Source: an uncultured SAR116 cluster alpha proteobacterium
GTDB taxonomy: Bacteria; Pseudomonadota; Alphaproteobacteria; Puniceispirillales; Marisalimonadaceae
Assembly: GCA_902619805.1 (NCBI GenBank)
Contig: CACNGC010000003.1
Location: forward strand, 124,001 to 188,000
DNA: 64,000 nt
Reading direction: 5' to 3'
The notes beneath the pieces were generated by a model. It ran no database searches. It was given only the letters and a program-made list of their open reading frames with translations, and was not told the DNA's origin. Numbering within the stretch: the first letter of the stretch is position 1; the number at the start of each line of letters is the position of its first letter. A program made the translations under genes and the position numbers. Below are positions 19,455 to 29,049 of the stretch, in pieces.

Positions 19455-21383
19455 ATGATTACAATTACCCTCCCAAGCAACGATAAAAAAAAATATGATA
19501 AACCAGTAACCTCCGCTGAAATTGCAAATGACATTTCAGAAAAACTTAAATCTGAAGCTTTAGTTTCAATAGTAAATGGTGAACTATGGGACTTAGATAG
19601 GCCTATCGAAGTAGATAGTAAGATTGCGATATTGACAAAAAAAAATAAAGAAACTTTGGATGTTATAAGACATGATGCGGCACATATCATGGCAGAAGCA
19701 GTTCTAGAATTGTTTCCAGAAACTCAAGTCACTATAGGCCCATCTATTGAAAATGGTTTTTACTACGATTTTTACAGAGAAAAGAAATTTATTTTATCTG
19801 ATTTAGAAATTATTGAAAAAAGAATGCATGAAATCGTTGACAGAGACGAAACAATCTCAAGAGAAGTTTGGTCTAGAGAAAAAGCAATAGATCACTTTAA
19901 AAAAAGCAATGAAAAATTTAAATTGGAATTAGTGAAAGCTATCCCAGAGGATGAAACAGTTACATTTTATAGGCAAGGGAGATTTTTAGATTTATGTAGA
20001 GGTCCTCACACATGTTCAACAAAAAAACTTGGTCATTCTTTTAAGCTTACCAAATTAGCAGGTTCATATTGGAGAGGCGATAGCAAGAACGAAGTTTTAC
20101 AAAGAATTTATGGAACTGCTTTTTTTAATGATAAGGATTTAAAAGATTATTTATTTATGATTGAAGAAGCTGAAAAAAGAGATCATAGAAAATTAGGAAA
20201 AGAATTAAATTTATTTCATCTACAAGAAGAAGCTGTTGGATCAGTTTTTTGGCACAGAAAAGGGTGGTCAATTTATCTTGAAATTGAATCTTATATGCGA
20301 AGGAAATTGAAAAAAACATATGAAGAGGTTAAAACACCTCAAGTCATAGATAGATCTTTATGGGAAAAATCTGGGCATTGGGATAAATTCCAAGAACATA
20401 TGTTTATGGCTAAAGGTGATGATGAAAAAGTGCTAGCTTTAAAGCCAATGAATTGCCCGGGTCATGTACAAATCTATAAACAAGGTTTAAAATCGTATAA
20501 AGACCTTCCAATTAGAATGGCAGAGTTTGGTTCTTGTCACCGAAATGAACCATCAGGAGCTTTGCATGGTATTATGAGAGTAAGACAATTTACACAAGAT
20601 GATGCTCATATTTTTTGTATGAATTCTCAAATTACATTAGAATGTGTAAAATTTTGTGAGTTACTCCAACAAATTTATAACGATTTTGGTTTTGCAGAAT
20701 TAAAGGTTAAATTTTCTGATAGACCTAAAATTCGTGCTGGAGACGATTCCACTTGGGATAAAGCTGAAAAGGCACTTATAGTTGCAATAGAAGCTGCAGA
20801 TATTAGCTATACCTTGAATCCTGGAGAGGGCGCATTCTATGGCCCAAAACTTGAATTTGTACTTACAGATGCAATTGGAAGAGATTGGCAGTGTGGAACT
20901 CTTCAAGTGGATTTTGTATTACCAGAAAGGCTAGGCGCATACTATGTAGATGTTGATGGGAATAAAAAGCATCCTGTAATGCTACATCGAGCAATTTTAG
21001 GATCTTTAGAAAGATGGATAGGTATTTTAATCGAACAATATTCAGGAAGAATGCCATTATGGCTTTCTCCCATACAAGTTATGGTGTGCTCTATAGTTGA
21101 TTCAACTAATGATTATATATATGAGATTAAAAATAAATTAGATAAATATGGTATTAGGTGTGAAATAGACTTAAGAAATGAAAAAATTGGTTATAAAATT
21201 AGAGAACACTCTAATCAAGCTATTCCTATTATTGTAGTTATAGGAAAACAAGAGCAAGAAAATAAAAGTGTAGCAGTCAGGTACTTAGGCTCAAAAAAAC
21301 AAGAGGTTTTGAATTTGAAAGAATTTTTAGAAAATATAGCAAATAAATGTATGCCTCCTGATTTAATTAATGATAAAAATTAG
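19455..21383 (+). CDS. thrS: Threonyl-tRNA synthetase
   Basis: Class II aminoacyl-tRNA synthetase that charges and proofreads tRNA-Thr. Domain order is TGS (1-60), editing/SAD domain ([12 protein letters not shown] with the catalytic His pair), catalytic core with Zn-binding Cys in MNCPGH, motif 2 [11 protein letters not shown], motif 3 [11 protein letters not shown], and the C-terminal anticodon-binding domain. 642 residues is full length. The first gene of the thrS-infC-rpmI-rplT-pheST run. Confidence 0.98.
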   Translation: MITITLPSNDKKKYDKPVTSAEIANDISEKLKSEALVSIVNGELWDLDRPIEVDSKIAILTKKNKETLDVIRHDAAHIMAEAVLELFPETQVTIGPSIENGFYYDFYREKKFILSDLEIIEKRMHEIVDRDETISREVWSREKAIDHFKKSNEKFKLELVKAIPEDETVTFYRQGRFLDLCRGPHTCSTKKLGHSFKLTKLAGSYWRGDSKNEVLQRIYGTAFFNDKDLKDYLFMIEEAEKRDHRKLGKELNLFHLQEEAVGSVFWHRKGWSIYLEIESYMRRKLKKTYEEVKTPQVIDRSLWEKSGHWDKFQEHMFMAKGDDEKVLALKPMNCPGHVQIYKQGLKSYKDLPIRMAEFGSCHRNEPSGALHGIMRVRQFTQDDAHIFCMNSQITLECVKFCELLQQIYNDFGFAELKVKFSDRPKIRAGDDSTWDKAEKALIVAIEAADISYTLNPGEGAFYGPKLEFVLTDAIGRDWQCGTLQVDFVLPERLGAYYVDVDGNKKHPVMLHRAILGSLERWIGILIEQYSGRMPLWLSPIQVMVCSIVDSTNDYIYEIKNKLDKYGIRCEIDLRNEKIGYKIREHSNQAIPIIVVIGKQEQENKSVAVRYLGSKKQEVLNLKEFLENIANKCMPPDLINDKN

Positions 21384-21471
21384 TATTATTTGTTGCTTTG
21401 TTAACTAATTTTTTGAAATTTATTAACAAATTCCCATAAAATGTTGTATTAATATTTGAAATTAAACAATT

Positions 21472-21488
21472 AAGGAGATTTTCATATA
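21472..21488 (+). promoter_or_regulatory. infC ribosome-binding site with ATA start codon
   Basis: AAGGAG lies 8 bases before ATA, which opens the only frame giving a full-length IF-3. IF-3 destabilises initiation on non-canonical codons, so this site is probably an autoregulatory switch, as known for AUU-started infC in E. coli. The spacer upstream (21397-21430) also holds an AT-rich inverted repeat TTTGTTAA/TTAACAAA of unknown role. Confidence 0.75.
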
Positions 21489-22019
21489 GTTGGATTAAAT
21501 AACACTCCACAAAGCCAAGATGGACCTAGGATAAATGATTTGATTAGAGCTGATAGTGTGCGTTGTATAGGAGCAGATGGTGAACAATTAGGTGTTATAC
21601 CCATTAATGAAGCACTTAAGATAGCAGAAAATTTAAGACTAGATTTAGTAGAGATCCAACCAAATGTGGATCCACCTGTTTGTAAAATTCTAGATTATGG
21701 TAAATTTAAATATGAAGCTCAAAAAAGAAAGAATGAAGCTAGAAAAAAACAAAAGATTATTGATGTAAAAGAAATTAAATTAAGACCTAACATAGATAAT
21801 AATGACTTTTTTGTAAAAATGAAACAAGTTAAAAAGTTCATTGAAAATGGTGATAAAGTAAAGATAACTTTAAGGTTCAGAGGAAGAGAGATGGCTCATC
21901 ATACTTTGGGCGCAACTGTTTTAGATCGAGTTAAAGATGATACTGAAGAATTATGTAAGGTAGAAACATTACCAAAGTTAGAAGGTAGACAAATGGTAAT
22001 GATATTAGCACCCAAATAG
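21486..22019 (+). CDS. infC: Translation initiation factor IF-3, predicted ATA start
   Basis: IF-3 binds the 30S subunit and checks start-codon pairing. Both domains are visible, with NPN-type residues in [19 protein letters not shown] and the C-terminal [10 protein letters not shown]. The track's TTG at 21540 would remove the N-terminus. The frame extends up to a stop at 21471 and encodes the family-typical [14 protein letters not shown] at 21472-21477 lies 8 bases before an in-frame ATA at 21486, giving 177 residues, the normal length. No ATG, GTG or TTG lies in frame there. infC is known to use rare starts (AUU, AUA) for IF-3 autoregulation. Confidence 0.95.
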   Translation: MVGLNNTPQSQDGPRINDLIRADSVRCIGADGEQLGVIPINEALKIAENLRLDLVEIQPNVDPPVCKILDYGKFKYEAQKRKNEARKKQKIIDVKEIKLRPNIDNNDFFVKMKQVKKFIENGDKVKITLRFRGREMAHHTLGATVLDRVKDDTEELCKVETLPKLEGRQMVMILAPK

Positions 22020-22121
22020 CAGAGATAACAATATTGATAATAAAATAAAACTTTATGTTGCTAACTTTATTTAGCTTATGTATAAGATTTGAAAAAATTA
22101 CTAAATTATTGAGAGTATATT

Positions 22122-22319
22122 ATGCCTAAACTAAAAACCAAAAGTGGCGCAAAAAAAAGATTTAGTCTTACTTCATCAGGTAAAGTTAAAGGTAGCCCAG
22201 CCTTTCTTAGTCATAACCTTCGTAAAAGATCTCAAAAAATGAAAAGACAAGCTCGTGGTACAATGATACTTAATGAATCTGATGCAAAAATTGTTAAGCA
22301 ATTTATACCCTATGCTTAA
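22122..22319 (+). CDS. rpmI: Ribosomal protein bL35
   Basis: 50S ribosomal protein L35, 65 residues, very basic. The family N-terminus is [12 protein letters not shown], with a [18 protein letters not shown] stretch and a C-terminal LIL-type region. It stands between infC and rplT as in nearly all bacteria and 12 bases before rplT. No L20-type leader structure could be confirmed in the 102 bases before it. Confidence 0.98.
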   Translation: MPKLKTKSGAKKRFSLTSSGKVKGSPAFLSHNLRKRSQKMKRQARGTMILNESDAKIVKQFIPYA

Positions 22320-22331
22320 AGGAGTTAATTA

Positions 22332-22688
22332 ATGGCTAGAGTAAAAAGAGGTGTTACAACTCATGCTAGACACCAAAAAGTAATTAAAGCTGCAAAAGGT
22401 TATTATGGAGCTAGAAAAAATCTATTTACTGTAGCAACTCAGGCTGTTGAGAAAGCTAGCCAATATGCGTACAGGGATCGTAGAAATAAGAAGCGCAATT
22501 TTAGGGGTCTTTGGATACAAAGAATTAATGCAGGTTCTCGTTTACATGGATTAACTTACTCTAAGTTTATGAATGGGCTTAAGTTAGCTGGGATTGAAAT
22601 AGATAGAAAAATTTTATCAGATTTAGCTGTTTATGAACCACTAGCATTTGAAGAATTAATTTCAAAAGCCAAGTCTGCTTCTGCTTGA
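22332..22688 (+). CDS. rplT: Ribosomal protein bL20
   Basis: 50S ribosomal protein L20, 118 residues, needed early in large-subunit assembly. The N-terminus [16 protein letters not shown] and the central [22 protein letters not shown] are family signatures. AAAGGAG precedes the ATG. In some bacteria L20 represses its own operon; no evidence for or against this is visible here. Confidence 0.98.
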   Translation: MARVKRGVTTHARHQKVIKAAKGYYGARKNLFTVATQAVEKASQYAYRDRRNKKRNFRGLWIQRINAGSRLHGLTYSKFMNGLKLAGIEIDRKILSDLAVYEPLAFEELISKAKSASA

Positions 22689-22755
22689 TATTTAAAATTT
22701 TCAATAAGTAATATAGATTATTGCAAATTCATTAAATTAGGTTTTTAATAAAATT

Positions 22756-23871
22756 ATGGTTTCTGAACAAAAGGATGATCTTCAAAACTTATTAAATAAT
22801 ATAACAATAAGTATACAAAATTCCAAATCATCATCTGAACTTGAAAATATTAGAGTTAATTCTTTAGGTAAAAAAGGTTCTATTACCCTATATTTAAGGA
22901 ATTTAAAAGATTACGATATAGAAATAAAAAAAGAAATTGGAGCTTATTTAAACGATATAAAAAGCCAAATAAAAAAATTAATTTTAGATAAAAAAAATTT
23001 TTTCAAAACAGAATATTTAAAAGAAAAGATTAATTCAGAAAAAATAGATATTTCTCTTACTCCATATGAAGCTGAGATAGGTACTTTGCACCCTCTTTCA
23101 AGAACTATAGAAGAATTATGTGCTATTTTTGCAGATATGGGTTTTTCTATTGTTGATGGTCCTGATATCGAAAGCGATTATTATAACTTTACTGCATTGA
23201 ACATCCCTGAAGAACATCCAGCACGTCAAGAGCATGATACGTTTTATCTTCAACCAGATTCTAGTGGACGAAGAAAAGTGTTAAGAACTCATACAAGTCC
23301 AGTTCAAATTAGGACAATGGAAAAAATCGATTTAAAAAATTTTGAAGAAATTAGGTATATCATACCTGGAAGAACATATAGATCTGATCATGATGCTACG
23401 CATTCTCCAATGTTTCATCAATGTGAAGGCTTAGTGCTTGGTAAGAACATCAATATGGGTCATTTAAAAGGATGTTTGATAGAATTTTGTAGAACTTATT
23501 TTAATGAAGACAATTTACCAGTTCGTTTTAGACCAAGCTATTTCCCCTTTACAGAACCATCAGCAGAGGTAGATATTGGTTGTAAAAAAGAAAATGATGG
23601 AAGCTTAGTTATAGGTGAAGGCGAAGATTGGTTAGAAATTCTAGGATCGGGTATGGTTCATCCTAGAGTTTTACAAGGTGTTGGGATAGATCCATCAAAG
23701 TATCAAGGCTTTGCATTTGGAATGGGTCTAGAGAGACTAACTATGTTAAAGTATGGTATCCCGGATTTAAGACCTTTTTATGATAGTGATCTAAGATGGC
23801 TAAAACATTATGGGTTTATACCTGTTGACAATCCAAGCTTACACTCTGGTTTGAATGGTGTTTTTTCATGA
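22756..23871 (+). CDS. pheS: Phenylalanyl-tRNA synthetase alpha subunit
   Basis: Catalytic subunit of the (alpha-beta)2 enzyme that charges tRNA-Phe. An N-terminal coiled coil contacts tRNA. The class II core has the HPLSRTIEE motif, motif 2 region PGRTYRSDHDATHSPMFHQ, and motif 3 AFGMGLERLTML. 371 residues fits alphaproteobacterial PheS. It overlaps pheT by four bases (ATGA), so equal synthesis of the two subunits by translational coupling is expected. Confidence 0.98.
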   Translation: MVSEQKDDLQNLLNNITISIQNSKSSSELENIRVNSLGKKGSITLYLRNLKDYDIEIKKEIGAYLNDIKSQIKKLILDKKNFFKTEYLKEKINSEKIDISLTPYEAEIGTLHPLSRTIEELCAIFADMGFSIVDGPDIESDYYNFTALNIPEEHPARQEHDTFYLQPDSSGRRKVLRTHTSPVQIRTMEKIDLKNFEEIRYIIPGRTYRSDHDATHSPMFHQCEGLVLGKNINMGHLKGCLIEFCRTYFNEDNLPVRFRPSYFPFTEPSAEVDIGCKKENDGSLVIGEGEDWLEILGSGMVHPRVLQGVGIDPSKYQGFAFGMGLERLTMLKYGIPDLRPFYDSDLRWLKHYGFIPVDNPSLHSGLNGVFS

Positions 23872-26270
23872 AATTTACATGGAAATGGTTACTAGATCAT
23901 CTAGAAACTGATAAAAATATATCAGAGATTTTGGAAACACTTCCTAAACTTGGTTTAGAGGTTGCTTCAGTTGTTAATTTAGCAGAGGATTTAAAAAGTT
24001 TTATATCAGTGGAAATCATAGATGTAAAAAAACACCCAAATGCAGATAAACTTAATGTTTGTATGGTATTTGACGGGGAAAATACATTTAATGTTGTTTG
24101 TGGAGCTCCTAATGTTGAATTAGGTATGAAAAGTGTTTTTGCAAGTATAGGAACATTTATTCCAGGTTTAAATTTAAAGTTAAAGAAAGGAAAAATAAGA
24201 GGAGAAGAATCATTTGGTATGTTATGTTCAGAAAAAGAGTTAAATTTATCTGAAAATCATAGCGGTATCATCGAACTAGAAAGTTCAGCTGAACTTGGTT
24301 TGTCAATTTCAGATATTATGGATTTAAATGACCCAATTATAGAAATTGAGATAACCCCTAATAGAGGCGATTGCTTAGGTGTAAGAGGTATCGCCAGAGA
24401 TTTAGCAGCAGCTGGACTAGGAAATTTAAGGGATTTAGATATTATATTTAATGATGGTGAATTTGATAGTATAATAAATTGGAAGATTGATTTAGATAAA
24501 GATGAAAAATATCTTTGCCCTAAGGTTTTTGGTAGATCATTTGTAAATCTGAAAAATGATGAATCTCCCCTATGGCTTAAAAATAGATTAACAGCTGTTG
24601 ATCAAAGACCAATAAGTTCTATTGTAGATATAACTAATTATATTATGATCGATATTGGAAGACCTTTACACGCATATGATATAGATAAGATTAAAGGTAC
24701 ATTTCTTAAAATTTCAAAATCAAAAAAAGGCGACAAGTTCTCAGCACTTAATGGAAATACTTACGAGTTAGATGATAATATGCTTGTTATTTCTGATGAG
24801 GAAAGTGTTGATGATTTAGCTGGTATAATGGGGGGAGAAAGGACAGGTGTTACCAAAAACACGACAAAAATGTTTTTAGAAGCCGCAATTTTTGACCAAG
24901 TTTCAATAGCGAACACTGGTAGAAAATTAAACTTAAATTCTGACGCTAGATATAGGTTTGAAAGAGGATTAGATTATACCTCTCCAGAAATGGTAATGCA
25001 TTATGCTTCTGCAATGATCAATAAAATTTGTGGTGGAAAGTCTAGTAAAATTGTTAATTTTAAAATAGAACAAAAAAACAGAATAATTAAATTTGACCCA
25101 AATATTATTAATCAACTAACAGGCGTTAAAATTGAAAATGAATTATCTAAATCAATTTTAGAAAAATTAGGTTTTAAAATTGTCTGCGTTGAAAATATTT
25201 GGGACATCACGCCTCCTAGTTGGAGACCAGATATAGATGGTATTGCAGATATTGTTGAAGAAATAATCAGGATAAATGGGTATGATAAAATACCTTCAAT
25301 AAAATTATCAAGAAGCAATTATATTGCAAAGCCAGCAATGAGTATTAAGCATCGTCAAACTTTTTTTGCTTCAAGAATATTAGCAAATAGGGGTTATAAT
25401 GAAGTAATTACTTTTTCATTTTTGAATAAGGAAATGGCGGATCAATTCAATGGAGGTGGACTTGCTCTAAATTTAGTTAACCCCATATCTTCAGAAATGA
25501 CGGATATGAGACCGTCAATTATTCCTAATCTATTATCAGCAGTGCAAAAGAATGTAAATTTAGGAGCTCAAGATCTCTCTTTTTTTGAGACTGGCCCAAT
25601 TTTCAAAGGCGATAGTCCTAATGAACAAATAAGCACAATTACTGGAATAAGATATGGTGACAGAATTAAAAAAGATTGGCAAAAAGAAGCCGTCACATTT
25701 GACTTCTACGACATTAAACTTGATGTGATAAAGGTACTGGACACAATAGGAGTTCCTAAAAATAGTCTGAAAATTTTTCAAGAAGCACCTGAATATTTTC
25801 ATCCAGGAAGAAGTGCAGTTTTTAAAATTGGCCAAAATATTATAGCTAATTTAGGTGAAGTTCATCCTGAAATTGGGGACGCTTTTGGATTAAATAAATC
25901 AGCTATTGCTTTTGAAATATTTTATGAAAATATACCATTGCCAAAAAGGAACAAAATTTCTAGACCAATGTTAAAAACATCAAATTTGCAACCAGTTACA
26001 AGAGAATTTGCATTTCTTATTAATGATGAAATAGAATCCGATAGAATTTGTCAAATTGCTAAATCCATTAACAAAGATTTAATAACAGATGTTAAAATAC
26101 TTGATATATATAAGGGTGAAAAAATTCCTCAAGAATTCAAATCTATTGCAATTAAAGTTACAATTCAACCTATACAAGAGACATTAACTGATGCTGCATT
26201 AGAAGAAATAAGTGCTGACATAATAAATGCTATTGAGAAGAAACTATCAGGCTCTTTAAGAGAAATTTAA
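23868..26270 (+). CDS. pheT: Phenylalanyl-tRNA synthetase beta subunit
   Basis: Large subunit of phenylalanyl-tRNA synthetase. The 800 residues show the EMAP-like tRNA-binding domain (about 40-150, HPNADKLNVC), the B3/B4 editing domain, the B5 DNA-binding-like domain (TPPSWRPDI near 445), a class II-like core and the C-terminal ferredoxin-like anticodon-binding domain (LQPVTREFAFLI). It is the last gene of the run and ends just before a minus-strand tRNA-Thr. Confidence 0.98.
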   Translation: MKFTWKWLLDHLETDKNISEILETLPKLGLEVASVVNLAEDLKSFISVEIIDVKKHPNADKLNVCMVFDGENTFNVVCGAPNVELGMKSVFASIGTFIPGLNLKLKKGKIRGEESFGMLCSEKELNLSENHSGIIELESSAELGLSISDIMDLNDPIIEIEITPNRGDCLGVRGIARDLAAAGLGNLRDLDIIFNDGEFDSIINWKIDLDKDEKYLCPKVFGRSFVNLKNDESPLWLKNRLTAVDQRPISSIVDITNYIMIDIGRPLHAYDIDKIKGTFLKISKSKKGDKFSALNGNTYELDDNMLVISDEESVDDLAGIMGGERTGVTKNTTKMFLEAAIFDQVSIANTGRKLNLNSDARYRFERGLDYTSPEMVMHYASAMINKICGGKSSKIVNFKIEQKNRIIKFDPNIINQLTGVKIENELSKSILEKLGFKIVCVENIWDITPPSWRPDIDGIADIVEEIIRINGYDKIPSIKLSRSNYIAKPAMSIKHRQTFFASRILANRGYNEVITFSFLNKEMADQFNGGGLALNLVNPISSEMTDMRPSIIPNLLSAVQKNVNLGAQDLSFFETGPIFKGDSPNEQISTITGIRYGDRIKKDWQKEAVTFDFYDIKLDVIKVLDTIGVPKNSLKIFQEAPEYFHPGRSAVFKIGQNIIANLGEVHPEIGDAFGLNKSAIAFEIFYENIPLPKRNKISRPMLKTSNLQPVTREFAFLINDEIESDRICQIAKSINKDLITDVKILDIYKGEKIPQEFKSIAIKVTIQPIQETLTDAALEEISADIINAIEKKLSGSLREI

Positions 26271-26277
26271 TTTAAAA

Positions 26278-26353
26278 TGGTGCCGCCAACTGGATTTGAA
26301 CCAGTGACCTCGTCATTACCAATGACGCGCTCTACCGCTGGAGCTATGGCGGC
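26278..26353 (-). tRNA. tRNA-Thr(GGT)
   Basis: Read on the minus strand, the 76 bases fold as a cloverleaf: acceptor GCCGCCA pairs with TGGCGGC, D-arm GCTC/GAGC, anticodon stem CGTCA/TGACG around the loop TTGGTAA (anticodon GGT, threonine), T-arm CTGG-TTCAAAT-CCAG, discriminator A and an encoded CCA. It lies opposite in strand to pheT and to the 55-residue gene that follows. Confidence 0.96.
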
Positions 26354-26467
26354 ACAATATAATTTCTTAACTTAAATATGTTTTCACTAATGACAAGTTT
26401 TTTTATAGATATATATTTATATATAAACTTAAACAGAAATAAGTATAACTTGTAAGATTCCAAAAAT

Positions 26468-26635
26468 ATGACTAAAAAAAACACAAATAATGAAAATAAT
26501 TTATCAGCTTCTTTAAAAAGTAACTTGGAGCTCAGAAAAAAACAGATTTCAGAACGAGATGACAATAAAATTATTGGAAAAAGAATTAATAAAATTGGTC
26601 AATCAAGACTTATTGGTAAAGAAAGTAAAAAGTAA
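26468..26635 (+). CDS. Small basic hypothetical protein (55 aa) upstream of murA
   Basis: Too short for the ORF track. An ATG frame encodes 55 mostly charged residues (MTKKNTNNENN... SLKSNLELRKKQISERD ... GKESKK) and ends 11 bases before murA. It has no Cys, no membrane segment, and a predicted amphipathic helix in the middle. Small proteins with an 'S-L-x-x-N-L-x-x-R-K-x-Q' pattern are, from memory, common in alphaproteobacteria but have no assigned function. Position and codon content make it likely real; the function is unknown. Confidence 0.6.
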   Translation: MTKKNTNNENNLSASLKSNLELRKKQISERDDNKIIGKRINKIGQSRLIGKESKK

Positions 26636-26646
26636 TTTAAATTAAA

Positions 26647-27924
26647 ATGAATAGTTTCACTAATAACAATCTTGAAAAAATTTATATTACAGGTGAAAAA
26701 AAATTAACTGGAAGTGTTAATATCAGCGGTGCCAAAAATGCTGCTTTACCACTAATGGCACTCTCTTTAATAATTAATAAAGATTTTAATCTTTATAATG
26801 TTCCTGATTTAGCTGACACCAGATTAATGTCTAACTTATTAATTGATTTAGGTATTGCAATAAACTGGAGAAAAGGAAATTTAAACTTTTACGGAAAACC
26901 AAAAAAAGATGAGGCTTCTTATGATTTAGTTAGGCAGATGAGAGCTTCAATTCTTGTGTTAGGACCTTTGTTAGCATCAAAGGGCACAGCAAAAGTACCT
27001 CTTCCAGGAGGGTGTGCCATAGGTAGTAGGCCTATTGATTTACACGTTATGGTAATGGAAGCGCTTGGAGCAAACGTTAAATTTGATAGTGGTTTTATAA
27101 TTAGTTCTCTTAGTAATGAAGGATTAAAAGGTGGTGTTATTAATTTTCCTAAGGTTTCAGTAGGTGCTACTGAAAGTGCATTAATGACTGCTGTTTTGGC
27201 GCAAGGGCAAACCAAAATCTTTAATGCGGCAAAAGAACCAGAAGTAACAGACTTGGCAAATTGCTTGAACAAAGCAGGCGCAGATATAAAGGGTATTGGA
27301 ACTGATAATTTAATAATTAATGGTGTAAAGGAATTGAACCAAGTTTCTCATTCAGTTGTTTCTGATAGAATAGAGGCGGGATCTTTTGCAATAGCATCCA
27401 GCATTACTAAGGGTAACGTAGAAATAAATAATATTAACCCTAAGAATTTAACTGAGTTTATAAATATTCTTAAATTAACTGGAAGTAAAGTTGAAATTTT
27501 TGAAAATTCCATGAATGTATCTTGTTCACAAAGACCTAAAACTTTTAATGTTTATACAGATCCATATCCTGGCTTCCCTACAGATCTACAAGCTCAATAT
27601 ATGGCACTAATGGCAATAGCGAATGGAAAAACTTTAATTAAAGAAACTATTTTTGAAAATAGATTTATGCACGTTCCTGAACTATTGAGAATGGGAGCAA
27701 AAATATCTGTAAACCATCAAGAAGCAGAAATCAATGGAGTAAAAAATTTAAAAGGTGCAAAAGTAATGGCCTCAGATTTAAGAGCTTCTATGTGTCTTAT
27801 ACTTGCTGCGTTAGCTGCTACTGGCACAAGTGAAATTGATGGTTTAAATCATTTAGATAGGGGGTATGAAAATTTAGAAGATAAATTAACCAACCTTGGC
27901 GCAATAATAAAAAGATCAAATTAA
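26647..27924 (+). CDS. murA: UDP-N-acetylglucosamine 1-carboxyvinyltransferase MurA
   Basis: First committed enzyme of peptidoglycan synthesis; it transfers enolpyruvate from PEP to UDP-GlcNAc. The 425 residues cover both inside-out alpha/beta barrels. Key residues are visible: Lys in ISGAKNAALPLMA, the catalytic Cys in LPGGCAIGSRPIDLH (fosfomycin target, so sensitivity is predicted), and the Asp in PGFPTDLQAQY. It leads the alphaproteobacterial murA-DUF2948-his-infA run. Confidence 0.97.
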   Translation: MNSFTNNNLEKIYITGEKKLTGSVNISGAKNAALPLMALSLIINKDFNLYNVPDLADTRLMSNLLIDLGIAINWRKGNLNFYGKPKKDEASYDLVRQMRASILVLGPLLASKGTAKVPLPGGCAIGSRPIDLHVMVMEALGANVKFDSGFIISSLSNEGLKGGVINFPKVSVGATESALMTAVLAQGQTKIFNAAKEPEVTDLANCLNKAGADIKGIGTDNLIINGVKELNQVSHSVVSDRIEAGSFAIASSITKGNVEINNINPKNLTEFINILKLTGSKVEIFENSMNVSCSQRPKTFNVYTDPYPGFPTDLQAQYMALMAIANGKTLIKETIFENRFMHVPELLRMGAKISVNHQEAEINGVKNLKGAKVMASDLRASMCLILAALAATGTSEIDGLNHLDRGYENLEDKLTNLGAIIKRSN

Positions 27925-27951
27925 GAATAGAAAAAGTTTGTAGAGAGTTCA

Positions 27952-28371
27952 ATGCCTATCGAAAATAAAATCCGACTTAATGCTTTTAATCATGATGATT
28001 TAAAAATCTTCTCATTTCTTTGCCAAGACGCCATATTTTCTAAAGAAGAAATTTTTTATGACAAAGCAAAAAATTTGTTTGTAGCTACACTTACTAGATA
28101 TTGTTGGGAAAAACAAAAACCAAATGACAAAAATATTAATTATAGAGTTGTGACTGGCTTACAAATAAGGAATGTTAATAACGTTGAATATATTAACTAT
28201 AAATCTAAAATACATTTTTATAATTTACTTGCGATAACTTATGAAAATGAGAATATTATTCTCAATTTATCAATGTCTTCAAAAATAAAGTTAGATTGTA
28301 AGAAGATTAATGCTACTATTGAGGATATAGATATTCCCTGGCCAACAAAGTTAAAACCTTTGCACAAATAA
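27952..28371 (+). CDS. DUF2948 family protein
   Basis: Protein of 139 residues assigned to DUF2948 by position and sequence character (LNAFNHDDLKIFSFLCQDAIFSKEEI at the start, DIPWPTKLKP at the end). In alphaproteobacteria this family sits between murA and hisD almost invariably. The function is unknown. It is soluble, without signal or membrane segments. The 27-base spacer after murA and 18 bases before hisG suggest one transcript. Confidence 0.85.
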   Translation: MPIENKIRLNAFNHDDLKIFSFLCQDAIFSKEEIFYDKAKNLFVATLTRYCWEKQKPNDKNINYRVVTGLQIRNVNNVEYINYKSKIHFYNLLAITYENENIILNLSMSSKIKLDCKKINATIEDIDIPWPTKLKPLHK

Positions 28372-28389
28372 TTTTATAGGAAACTATCA

Positions 28390-29049
28390 ATGACTTTAAA
28401 TAAAAGTTTAAATATTGCTTTGCCAAAGGGCAGGATTTTAAATTCAGTGCTTCCTATTTTATTAAAAGTTGGTATAGAGCCTGAAAAATCTTTTTTTGAT
28501 AGAAACAATCGTAAGTTGAAGTTTAAGACAAATATAGATTATATAGATATTATAAGAGTTAGGTCTTTTGATGTTGTCACATTTTTAGCTTATGGCGCTG
28601 CTCAAATGGCATTCGTAGGCAGTGACATTTTAGATGAATTTAATCATGCTGAAGTTTATTCTCCTTTAGATCTAAATATAGGGAACTGCAAAATGGTTGT
28701 TGCAGCTGAAAAAAATGTTATTACCGATGAAGATCCAAGGTCTTGGAGTCATGTGCGTGTTGCTACTAAATATCCTAATATTACTAGAAAACATTTTGAG
28801 TCTAGAGGTGTTCATGCAGAATGTATAAAATTAAATGGTGCAATGGAACTTGCTCCATCAATGGGTTTATGCAAAAGAATAGTAGATTTGGTTGAAACTG
28901 GCTCTACTTTAAAAGCTAACGGTTTAGTTGTAGTCGAAAAAATTTGTGAAGTCTCAACAAGATTAGCAATAAATAGAAGTTATATGAAAACTAACTTAAA
29001 CACCATACAACCTTGGATTAAAAAGGTTGAGGAAGCCATAAATGTCTAA
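28390..29049 (+). CDS. hisG: ATP phosphoribosyltransferase, short form
   Basis: First enzyme of histidine synthesis, joining ATP and PRPP. The N-terminus IALPKGRILN and the PRPP loop region DLVETGSTLKANGL are family signatures. At 219 residues it is the short form HisG(S), which lacks the C-terminal regulatory domain and works with HisZ, a histidyl-tRNA-synthetase-like subunit. No hisZ is in this window, so it must be elsewhere. It overlaps hisD by eight bases. Confidence 0.95.
   Translation: MTLNKSLNIALPKGRILNSVLPILLKVGIEPEKSFFDRNNRKLKFKTNIDYIDIIRVRSFDVVTFLAYGAAQMAFVGSDILDEFNHAEVYSPLDLNIGNCKMVVAAEKNVITDEDPRSWSHVRVATKYPNITRKHFESRGVHAECIKLNGAMELAPSMGLCKRIVDLVETGSTLKANGLVVVEKICEVSTRLAINRSYMKTNLNTIQPWIKKVEEAINV

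Noticed and set aside
21397-21430. Terminator after thrS
   Set aside because: The TTTGTTAA/TTAACAAA inverted repeat is all A/T with no following T-run, and infC follows as an operon member.
26919-27272. 117-residue minus-strand ORF
   Set aside because: Antisense to murA across its catalytic region; no independent evidence.
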